NCBI GenBank assembly: GCA_032622095.1
Contig: CP136066.1
Location: 107,651,319 to 107,715,318, forward strand
Direction of reading: 5' to 3'
DNA from: Siphonodentalium dalli
Taxonomy: Eukaryota > Mollusca > Scaphopoda > Gadilida > Siphonodentaliidae
Length of the DNA stretch: 64,000 nucleotides
Position 1 is the stretch's first letter; the number at the start of each line of letters is the position of its first letter. Shown here piece after piece: positions 34,833 to 44,565 of this stretch. A program made the translations under genes and the position numbers. The notes under the pieces were generated by a model, which saw only the letters and a program-made list of their open reading frames with translations, made no database searches and was not told where the DNA came from.

Positions 34833-37127
34833 TATAAAATATCTATACTTTGCTTTGAACCACTGAGACGTCCTTGTCATTATTATTTTGCGAGTCAGTT
34901 GTGGTTGTGTAATAATTTACATATAATCATATCATGACTAAATGACTGCAGGCATACACTTTCTTTTTCCAATGTGATACCTTGATTTATTTCAAACGTT
35001 TCTGGAATTTCGGAATTTTATTCAGAGCTATCTATAATATTGAATTTCAATATCGTTTTCTGACAAACCAGGTACAAGATATCGCTATAATTTGATATAG
35101 TATTAAATTTTAAAACAATACACTTCATCATAACGTGCGTTAGGATTGAAGATTACATTGGTTATTGAAGTTGTTCCATTTCTATGAAAACAGCTGACCA
35201 TCAGCGGTCCCAAATCTACCAACAGATCATTGGAAACTAACTATAGGTATTCCATAGATAGCAAACTTTTAAAAACACGTTAGCTAACTTGATTAAACAA
35301 ATTATAACTAACTTGTTTAAGCAAGTTTTCTAAGTTGTCTGAACAAGTTAACTGAGTTGTTTGAACAAGTTAGTAACATTTATGCAATTCGGCTAACGTG
35401 TTGAAGGGTATTGTACACTAACAATTGTTAGACCTGGTAGTGTTATAGAGTGTTCATATGGGTGAGCTGGTCCAGCTAACACACGACTTCCTAATGTAAC
35501 TCCAAATACGAAAACAAAAAAATAGGGCGCATTTGTAACCCAGTAACTGGTTACAAATGCGTCGTATTTTTTTTCTGCATCAGAATCTGCCATATATGAT
35601 TGATCCCACATATTATGCAATCAACTGGATATGTGCCGTTGAGCGTGTTTTGACGCCGACGCACAATCCGTACGCTGACCGCGATTGGATACAATAGCCG
35701 GTTAGTCACGCCCAACAAGGTGATTAACATGAACTGATCGCCGTTTAATGTGAATGGATATGTCCGAAACAAAACGGACTGGTCCCACTTTGAAGCTCCC
35801 GTGCGATTTGTCTGTTATGAGTTGCGTGTGCCTAACAATGGGATAATCATTGAACCATTCCTTCGCCAGCCTTGGGAATCGGTGTGCTTACCAAAAATCA
35901 GGGAACGATTGCAACAATGGGATTGTGCTCTAATAGTGATTAAAAATTGTCTGTCTATATTAGGTCAGCCGAATCAGCTGAGCTCTGTCTCTATCCGAAT
36001 TAATATTTTTCGCCAATATTTTATCTTGTACTGCATGGGACAGGAATTGTTACTGTATACAGTACAACGTTACAACATTCTTTGATACAAACTATTGTTT
36101 AAAACTAAATGTTTCCTCTGTGTACTAAAATGTGTACTAAAATGTGTACTAAAATGTGTACTAAAATGTGCGAACGCGTCTTCAAACACATTTGTATAGA
36201 ACTTGTTATTGTTGTTGCAAATGTTATGGGCAGCCATTCGGTCGGAAATTACATGAAATAAAAGTTAATGGTGGCTTGTAAAAACAATAGTCTCCATTTT
36301 TAAACCAATGGTCGTTCTTTGATTCTATAAGAGACAATTCCGTTTCAATAGATATAGATTCAAACCAAATAGTCTCCATTTTCAAACCAATGGTCGTTCT
36401 TGGATTCTATAAGAGACAATTCCGTTTCAATAGATATAGATTCAAACCAAATAGTCTCCATTTTCAAACCAATGGTCGTTCTTGGATTCTATAAGAGACA
36501 ATTCCGTTTCAATAGATATAGATTCAAACCAAATAGTATCTATTTTCAAACCAATAATCGTTCTTGGATTCAATAAGAGACAATTCCGTTTTAATAGATA
36601 AAGATTCATAATCAATGTTGACCGATGCAAAATTAATGTTCTATTTTAATTTAATAGCGTTCACTGTTCAACTAATATCTAATAACACACAATTAGTAAG
36701 ATTCGCGCATATTCAATAAACGTACATTCCGTTTCAATGGCCATATTTTCTTAATCAATAAAATATTTCAATATCCAATAGTCTCAATTTTCAAACTAAT
36801 AGTCGTTCTTGGATTCAATAAGAGACAATTCCGTTTTAATAGATATATTTTCTTAATCAATAGAATCTATTTCAAAACCAATAGCCGTTCCTGGATTCAA
36901 TAAGAGACAAATCTACTATTTCCGGTCAAACCAATGAATAATAATTGAAGATTATTAACATCCGTTTACAAACCAATGATCATTTCTCGAATTAATAACT
37001 TCCGTTTACAAACCAATGATCAATTCTTAAACCAATAAACGCTAGGGTCGCCACCAATCTCAAATTAACGCTACGAGCGCCACCATGAATCTTGTTGGAT
37101 TTACCAAACTGGAAATTCCGTGACGTC
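34833..37127. mobile_element. 2.3-kb repeat unit, copy 1 (unknown mobile unit)
   Basis: Matches 49705-51985 almost base for base over its full 2295 bp. The two start at TATAAAATATCTATACTTTG and end at GGAAATTCCGTGACGTC; the flanks are unrelated. The 14-bp length difference is one extra 12-bp TGTGTACTAAAA unit at 36121-36170 plus a 2-bp insertion near 35613. Inside lie AACTTGTTTAAACAAGTT-like repeats (35290-35372) and an 82-bp tandem repeat starting at 36289, 36370, 36452 and 36534. The right terminus is shared with the inverted copy at 57841-58590, which supports a mobile element boundary. No transposase, RT or terminal inverted repeat was recognised. Confidence 0.85.
35393..35772 (-). pseudogene. 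ORF of the 2.3-kb unit, broken copy
   Basis: The same frame as the 125-codon ORF of copy 2 (50265-50642), but the 2-bp insertion in ACATATTATGC near 35613 splits it in two. The function is unknown; see the copy 2 entry. Confidence 0.5.
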
Positions 37128-37222
37128 GGAGGTGTGATAAACAATCATTAATTACATTGTATGCGCATAACGGAGTTCAACAATGGATTCCCACAACGAC
37201 ACTGCCGGTGAATATACGCTCA
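37128..37222. other. Spacer between repeat copy 1 and LINE-A tail
   Basis: About 95 bp unrelated to the sequence after copy 2. Confidence 0.6.
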
Positions 37223-37541
37223 CAGATTCAGATTCAGATTCAGATTCAGATGTTTATTACGCCTTTCGTCGTATTTGACATAACAGGCGATTCAATTTCA
37301 AACAGTGTACATAATACATAATATAAATGTGAGGTGACATAATATACATACACAATACACACAATATAGGTTGGAGTTATTAGTGTACTACATGTACTTG
37401 GTATATTGATTGAGGGTATAGCTATCAGATGTGGTGTTTAAAGTAAGTGGGTCGGGGTGTTGTGGGAGTCAACTGTCTTTTAACACGACTATTTTACATT
37501 TTTCATATATATTTATATATCGTGGTGCTTTAATCATAGCC

Positions 37542-40500
37542 TCAGGAGTGCAAAACAATTTCTAGGGCTTTCTTTATAAATAGTGAAAGGTTTCTGATCG
37601 TGTGATTATTGCGGGAAGTAAAGAGCTGCTGTAGTTTAAGAACATTTGGTCTTCTGAAGTAATATGGCTTGATAAATTTAATTCTGAGGTCATTTAGAAA
37701 TTCACATTTCAGGACAAGGTGGAATTCATCTCCGAGTTCTGACTTGCAAAGGGTGCATACTCTTTCTGAGTAGTCGGTATTATACCAGGAGCCCTGCTCA
37801 ACTGGTAGTCGATGGTTTCGTGTGCGGAATCGTACAAGTGTGTATATGATGTTTTGGTCTTCGTGCAGCAGGTATCGTTCCCGACTTATGTCATTTTTAA
37901 TTATCCTGTAAAAAGGAAATTTATTTGAACCCATCAACGTAGATCGCCACTCTTGTGTGTACATGTCTTCAAACCTCTGCTTAATTAATTCGATAAATAT
38001 ACGGTAATCGGTTATTCGTTGTTGTATCCAAAGATATCCCATTCCCATTGCATTCAGTGTGTTACGTATTCCGGTTATCCATGGGTTTTTTACATTTTTC
38101 TGGTTATATAATGTTAGCATGATATAATATAATATTAAGGGTGTTCGCTCTGTTGTCATTGTTGTTATTTTCGCCCAGTATGAGAGATAGCGGATTTTTA
38201 TTTTTATTGAAATCGGGTACATTCCAAGTTCACCATAGATGAACGCATTTGGTGTAGTTTTTTTCAGTTTGAGGATATATTTAAGAAACCATAATTCCAT
38301 TTTGTCAAAACACGTAAGATTTTCATGACCCCAGACTTCTGCCCCATATGTGAGTATGGGGATAACAGATTTCTCATAGATTTCAAGTATAGTGGCAGTT
38401 GTAAGCTTATTTGTTCGCGCTTTATTTAGTAACGCATATATTGAGTTTTTAAATTTCGTTCAAGCGCGAAGGAATTATTTTTATGAAATATAGTGCCAAG
38501 GTATTTGTAGCTATCAACAATTTCAATGGTCTGGTCGCCGATAGTGAATGTCTCTGTACTAGTTTTGGTGCGTCTGCGATCGAAAATCAATACTTTAGTC
38601 TTTGATATGTTAACTTTCAATTTCCAACTATTGCAGTAGTGGTTAAAGCAATCAAGAGATTTTTGTAAACCAGCTTTTGAATTTGCTATTAAAACTGTGT
38701 CATCCGCATAAATTAGCAAGAATAGCTTAAGGTATACACCAGTATCTAATTCTTTGAACTTTTCCAGGTTTATTCCATCACAACCGTGTATTCTTAAATA
38801 ATTTTCTAGATCGTTTATGTATATAGCGAAGGTCAAAGGTGATAAGTTGTCCCCTTGTTTCAAACCAATGAGACTGGGGAATAGTTCAGATTCTTCCTGG
38901 CCTATTCTAACGCATGATTTCATTTCATTGTACATAGCTTTTATGACGTTAAGGATTTTCCCTTCGACCCCGTGACTCAGGAGTTTTTTCCAAAGACCTG
39001 CTCTCCATACAGAATCAAACGCTTTTGAGAAGTCGATGAATGCGCTATATAACTTATCATTATTGCTTTTCAGGAGGTTTATCAATGCGTACAGGGAGAA
39101 AGTGTGGTCCATAGTGGAGTACCCCTTTCGAAAACCTGCCTGGCATTCTGATTGTAGGTTGTTTTGGTCAAGAAATATTCTAATTCGGTCATTGATAATG
39201 CTCGTAAAAACTTTGGAGATACAACTGAGTAGTGTTATTTTTCTATAGTTACCTGGGTCCATGTAATCCCCCTTTCTTTTGTAAATGGGGCGTATAACTC
39301 CGACTTTCCATGAATGAGGTATTATCCCAGTCTTTAGAATAAGATTGAAGTATCGTTGATAAATAATGCCCATGACACCAAGAGAACTTTTTATAAATGC
39401 ATTAGTTATATTATCGAAGCCTGGTGCTTTGCCATGTTTCAGTTTTTTCACTGATTTCTGTACCTCATCGAGGGTAATATTGGCGTTTAGCAAAGTTTGG
39501 TCCACGTTGTGTACATTTTGACAGTAAACCGTTTCATGAACGTGTGTTTCCAAACCACCTCCCCCCGATAATACGTCTTCGAGCTCAAAGTATGATTTAA
39601 AATCGTCGGCTTCCGGTGTCGGTTTGTCAGTTATATTATTATCTAATTTCTTAATAAAGGACCAAAAGTCCTTAGGGGAACTAACGCGGCGTGTGTGTAT
39701 CTCCTTGCTGATATTTTTATTGTGTCGGAGAGTGCTGATGCGAAGTGCGATTTTATAAGTACGTCTACATTCTATCATTTTAAGTCGATTGGTTTCCGAT
39801 ATGTTTATTTTGAAGAGTTTCCTCGCTTTCCGGTATGCCGTGCGCGCCGTCCTACAATCACGCGAAAACCAAGTGTTTACTGGTTTCCACTTGAGTGAAC
39901 TACGATCGCGTGTGTTTCGCTTTTTGTGTTTTGTGTTTAATTGTTCCGCCGCATTGAAGAGGAGCTCGTTGATTGATTCGGTCAGGGTGTCTATTTCGCT
40001 ATCGGGTGGGTTTTGATCGGCGTCGCTCATGAACTGTATTCGCTCGTGCAGATCGTTCATTGCATTTCTATCGATATTACGCATGAAAGAGTCGACGGTT
40101 TCGCTATTCCAATTTTTAATGATTGGTGGTTTCCGATAAGGCGCTGTACGTGATCTTTTTCTCGTGCGTTGTTTTGTTTTTATTATTTGTTGTGTCTGGG
40201 TGTATGATTCTAGGTCACATATTACTACGAGAGGACAATGGATGTCAGACAGTAGGTCAGAGTGGTCATATATAATGACATTTTTGACACATTTTGAAAA
40301 TCGCGGCGAGCCAACGGCGTAGTCTATAACACTGATATTGTTGCTGGTGTATTTTGCCGAACATTGTCCAATGCGACCGTTGTAGATTAACATGCCTAAT
40401 TCATTGGTCATTTGCATGAACTTTCTACCTGAACCATTGGTAGTATAATCTGGGTTATTTCTAAAAGGGGTGAAGTTCACAATTTGGTATTCTTTTATCA

Positions 40501-40990
40501 ATTTTGATGCATGATCATGATCATTTGAATTGCCCGTACGGGCATTAAAATCTCCAGCTATCATAACATAATCATAGCTGATAACTTTTTCAAGTATTGA
40601 TAAATGCAAATTTTCATATTCATTTCCTTTGGAGAATTTAGAATTTTCTGGGGGAATATAGATGTTTCCAAATACATATGTTTTTCCATATCCACTTTTG
40701 TATTTACACCACAAGGCTTCATTACAACTGTCTTTGACAAATGTGAAATGTTCCCTGTGTGTGTCCCGTACTGCTATACAAAGGCCACCAGATCTAATTC
40801 GAGATACTTTCATTCGGTTTTTTACACCAATGATATGGAAATTTTCTATATTAATCGAGTCTACATTATCTGTCTTGGTTTCCTGAAAAAAAATAAGATC
40901 AAATTTGTTGATAAATTCTATAAATTCTGGGTCCTTCAATTTCGAAACTAACCCACACACATTTAATGATAATATTTTGAATTCAGTCAC
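37542..40990 (-). CDS. LINE-A ORF2: AP-type endonuclease and reverse transcriptase
   Basis: A protein of about 1150 residues that nicks target DNA and copies the element RNA. The N-terminal endonuclease shows ILSLNVCGL, FFQETKTD (Glu37), AGDFNARTG and SDIHCPLVV, the usual AP-endonuclease order. The RT domain (about residues 500-780) shows GKAPGFDNI, GVIRPIYKRKGD, SECQAGFRKGYSTMDH, FIDFSKAFDSV, LKQGDNLSPLTFAIYIND and the catalytic LIYADDTVLIA. After it come YGAEVWGHENL and a C-terminal zinc knuckle, CTLC with GDEFHLVLKC. One base is lost or gained in the A-run near 38440, splitting the frame into 40990-38426 and 38431-37542. There is no ATG near the N-terminus: the frame begins five codons after the ORF1 stop, in the same frame, with GTG at 40990-40988. 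The clade is not settled; the RT looks CR1/Jockey-like while ORF1 is L1-like. Confidence 0.93.
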
Positions 40991-41002
40991 TCCCGTGCTG
41001 TC

Positions 41003-42490
41003 CTATGTAATATTAGCTGACGAGCTTCCGCTCCTGTCCGAGAAGTCTATTATTGGCTGATTATCTTGATTTGGTCCTAGGTTGGTGCCACCTCTGTGCG
41101 CTGTGCTTGGTCGTCTGGGTGTGCCAGTCTGAGTATTCGCCTGGTTTTCACGTTTGTTGTCGGATTTCGAATTAAATGTAAATTCCCCCTGAGATTTTGT
41201 GTTAGAACTTTGACCACGCCCTCTGGCGTTCACAAATTTTCTCGTTTGGTTCCCTCGTCCACGACCACCTCGGCCTCGTGGGTTTTGTGAGAACTGTTGT
41301 TGTTGTTGTTGTTTCTGTTGTCGTTGTTGTTGTTTGTGAGCCATTGATGTGGTGTCCTTCACCACCCTGTATGGTGGTGGATCGTTTGGTATAACCCTCT
41401 TGTTTTCTATATATAGTCTGTCAGCCACTACTCGCGCTATTTGTCCGTTATCGCGGGCTTTCTGTGCTATGGGGTTGAGTATTTCCTTCCTGTAGATATT
41501 GACAGACTGTGGGTAGTATTCGTTAATGTAGTATCCCGTGCCCTTTAGCATACCACTCCTCTTTCTTATTTGATCTCTGTCACTGGGGCGTGCGAATTTT
41601 ACCAGTATTGGTCGGCGTATACCATCGGAGGGTTGTCCCATTCTGTGTACCTTGTGGAATTCAATATTATCATCCCATTTCAGAACCTGTCGTATAAATC
41701 TACTCAGGACATATTCCGTTGTTGTTTCCGATTTTGGGTCATTTTCTAGTTCATCGACACCGCTAAATATAAGATAGTCTTGTTTGACCTCCATTTGCAG
41801 GTCGGTTAGTTGTTCGAGTACGTGCTGAGTGCGTCGTTCAATCAGGTCAATCTTGGCCTTATCCTGAATTAGGCTGATTAGCTTGGGTTCAACTTTGTCC
41901 TTGAATTCATACGCCTGTTTTATGTCATGCTCCAGTTTATTGTTTTTATTTTCCAGTACTCCCACTCGTCCTGTCAGGGAATGGATTGAGCCCTCTATAT
42001 TAGATAGTTTTGTGTTCATTTCTCTTACAGAAGAGGTTAGTGTATCTATACTGCTCATTTTATCGCGTACCTCCATTAGAATACACATCATTGAATCTAT
42101 TTTTGATGTCGGTGTGGTACACTCATGTGCTGATTTATTTGTATACATTGTGTCCATGTCTATCAGATTTGGTTCGATGAAATCGAGATTCCTCTGTTGG
42201 AATGGGTAGTTTTCTCTATCCGGTGGTTGCGAGTGTTGACTCAAATTGTCATGAATGAATTGCGGTGGGTTACCTGAGGCTGCTGAAGCTTCAAGTTCAT
42301 GAAGGAATGTTTGGTCGTGTTCGATGTTTACATCATTTCTATCATTAGAACTGTCATTGTTTATGTGTGATTCAGGTGGGGTTATATCGTTCACATTAGG
42401 GTGGTTATTTATCGTATCAAGTCCCTGACGAATAGCACCGGGGACATCGAGCATTTGGTTTGTTTGTGAACTGTCCATATTGTCCGCCAT
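41003..42490 (-). CDS. LINE-A ORF1: L1-ORF1p-like RNA-binding protein
   Basis: 495 residues from an ATG at 42490, ending at TAG (41005-41003). After a polar N-terminus (about 1-120), a coiled-coil-like heptad region spans about 130-235 (SSVREMNTKLSNIEGS, LENKNNKLEHDIKQAY). A module follows that resembles the L1 ORF1p RNA-binding and C-terminal domains: LIFSGVDELENDP, FHKVHRMGQPSDGIRRP, ILVKFARPSDRDQIRKRS and GTGYYINEYYPQSV. The tail is Gln-rich and then has RGG/RGRG repeats, a common RNA-binding addition. Such proteins trimerise and coat the LINE RNA. The frame is intact. Confidence 0.9.
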   Translation of the reverse strand: MADNMDSSQTNQMLDVPGAIRQGLDTINNHPNVNDITPPESHINNDSSNDRNDVNIEHDQTFLHELEASAASGNPPQFIHDNLSQHSQPPDRENYPFQQRNLDFIEPNLIDMDTMYTNKSAHECTTPTSKIDSMMCILMEVRDKMSSIDTLTSSVREMNTKLSNIEGSIHSLTGRVGVLENKNNKLEHDIKQAYEFKDKVEPKLISLIQDKAKIDLIERRTQHVLEQLTDLQMEVKQDYLIFSGVDELENDPKSETTTEYVLSRFIRQVLKWDDNIEFHKVHRMGQPSDGIRRPILVKFARPSDRDQIRKRSGMLKGTGYYINEYYPQSVNIYRKEILNPIAQKARDNGQIARVVADRLYIENKRVIPNDPPPYRVVKDTTSMAHKQQQRQQKQQQQQQFSQNPRGRGGRGRGNQTRKFVNARGRGQSSNTKSQGEFTFNSKSDNKRENQANTQTGTPRRPSTAHRGGTNLGPNQDNQPIIDFSDRSGSSSANIT

Positions 42491-42836
42491 TGTTTGTTAT
42501 TGTTCGTCACTATCACCTGACTGTGGGCGTGGCTTAAGAAAATTCAAAATTTCAACGGTTTTTGATTTCTTTCACAATCTCGACGATCCTACCTTCGTAT
42601 GAAATAACTTCACAATCCGCGTATCCCTATATGTCCAGTGAATATAACAGAATGTCCTTGCATAACTTTAGGCACATATATTTGAAATTTTCCAAGTTTT
42701 AAACATTTTCTGAACGCACAAGATTTTATGGCGACTAATCTTAGCGCATGCGCATTCCCAATCGGAGCTGACTAATGCTACAGGTGTATCGACAAACGAT
42801 AGTATCTCTTGTGATCACGATTATGCTAGCCGTCAA
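42491..42836. other. Head-to-head junction of LINE-A and LINE-B
   Basis: About 345 bp between the divergent first ORFs. It includes the LINE-A 5' UTR and possibly the start of LINE-B, and may hold internal promoters for both, but no core promoter motif is clear. The exact junction is not visible; GCGCATGCGCATTCCC near 42745 is a palindromic landmark. Confidence 0.5.
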
Positions 42837-44533
42837 TTGAGAATGGCCAAATTAAATACCGTGAGCGCTGATATGAAGGAATTGCATGACCATACCGTTA
42901 ATTACTTCGCCAATCCATCCAGAGAACAGTGGTCCACATGTGAACAATTGTTATCAGTCATTATGCTTCACACTAACAGTGTTACAAAAGATCTGTTCAT
43001 TAGTGCTATTCTCGACGCAGTTAAAAGTGATGAAGAACCCCTTAAAACAATTCGTGAATACCTTTTTCTCCAAGCGCTGAGCTTGGACACATATCCGTTC
43101 GACAAATCACTAGATATGAAAACTAGAATTACAAACAAAAATAGTTCCCCTATTAAGGATAGGCTAGCTTCTGATATATACAATTTAATTATGTTCAATG
43201 TTGATGGTAATGCTGAATATATATCGGAAATCATAAGTAAAAGTGTTCTGAGGAAATCGGTATCGCAAACATGCATTCCAGGATTGGTGGAAACCCAGAA
43301 ACAGCAAACTAAGTCTCATATTTCCATAAATGTTCCTCTAGCCATAATTCAAATTCAAAAGGATATTTCTGCAATAAAAACTGAATATATGCCAACAATG
43401 GACTCAATAAACGAACAGTTACCCAAAATCAATGGTTTCATTGCAAACATAGAGGAAGAATTACAAAGTTGGAGTCCCTTAATCCAGATGAAATAACCAA
43501 ACCAGTAAATGAAAAGATTGCTATTCTGGAGGAAAGACTTAATGATTTAACATATGCTTCTGAAACTAACAGTCAATCAATAGCACGAGTGGAAAGTGAC
43601 AAACTTGATTCAATTGCGAAGATCAAGACAAACATAAAGACGGTTGAAACGGACATGTCAACATTACTAGACAGAACAGAGGAATACATTAAAGGAACAA
43701 AACGCCATGAAAATCAGATATCAACCCTTAAAGATATCATCACGAAACAAAATTCCAAACAAGGACAGAACGTAAATAACGACACACTCATCAATAGTGA
43801 ACTGAAACGTAATAGTGTTATTGTGCAACAGGAACTCAGACATTTTACTACTGAAACTACAAATAAACTCCAGAACTTAATTGAAAATGTATCGTTCTGG
43901 TTGACCAAATCAATTAACACACAGACAGAAATTCTTGCCGGTATACAAAAAATGTGTGCGTCAAATAATTCTTACTGTGATTCTAACAGAAAGCCACCAT
44001 TTGAGGAGAAAGATGACTCTCGAGTAAGCGATCGACACTCAAATGACCGACGTTCAGATGATCGTCAGGAAAATGACCGACATTCAAATAATATGCACTA
44101 TGATCAGCGTGACGAATCTCTCAATGTAAATAATAGTTCTGTTATAGCAAGTAGGCACACGAGGAATGAATACGAGGATGAATATGAATATAATAACGAT
44201 GAAGATAGGCATGACGTTGGAAAAGATCGTGTTTTGAAGAATAGACTTCCAGAATCCGTAAAAACGGAAAGGGTATTCCTAAGCAACTTTCTTGATGACG
44301 TCACAGTTTATGACATTGGAGATTATCTATATAAGAAGGACATAAAATTCACGAAAATTATCATGTTGACACAAAATTCGGCTCGCATTAATGTTGGTGA
44401 ATCAGAAGTCGATAAAGTCACCAGTAGAGCTTTCTGGGCAAATAGAATTTACTGCCGAAAATGGGTCGTTCGTGCTGAGCATCTCGCTAATCTTGATGCT
44501 ACGCACCATTACCGATCAGAGACACGTGTATAA
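42837..44533 (+). CDS. LINE-B ORF1: coiled-coil, RRM-like gag-type protein (frameshifted)
   Basis: Two frames, 42837-43496 and about 43466-44533, overlap by about 30 nt and read as one protein of about 565 residues if one base is missing near 43466 (the first frame ends ELQSWSPL, the second continues ESLNPDEITKP). The first part is helical with no family match. The second has long coiled-coil stretches (NEKIAILEERLNDLTYASE and following), a charged Asp/Arg/His-rich linker with repeated HSNDRRSDDR-like words, and a C-terminal fold starting VFLSNFLDDVTVYDIGDYLY and ending RAFWANRIYCRKW. The last part resembles the small RNA-binding module at the end of ORF1 in many invertebrate LINEs. The role is probably to package the LINE RNA. 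The break could be a mutation or a programmed -1 shift; mutation is more likely. Confidence 0.75.
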
Positions 44534-44565
44534 CACGTGTATGTTCACATTAATATATTTGATAT

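Larger units (their letters stand above)
37223..42780 (-). mobile_element. LINE-A, nearly full-length two-ORF non-LTR retrotransposon
   Basis: Reads right to left: 5' region (about 42780-42491), ORF1 (42490-41003), ORF2 (40990-37542), 3' UTR, and a tail of about five TGAATC units at 37250-37223 directly after AATAAACATC. The 3' microsatellite tail with an AATAAA just before it is a typical LINE end. Both ORFs are intact apart from one frameshift in ORF2, so the insertion is young. The 5' boundary is approximate, because it meets LINE-B head to head and no target-site duplication was found. Confidence 0.88.

Noticed and set aside
39036-40951. Several + strand ORFs within LINE-A
   Set aside because: Antisense shadows of ORF2.
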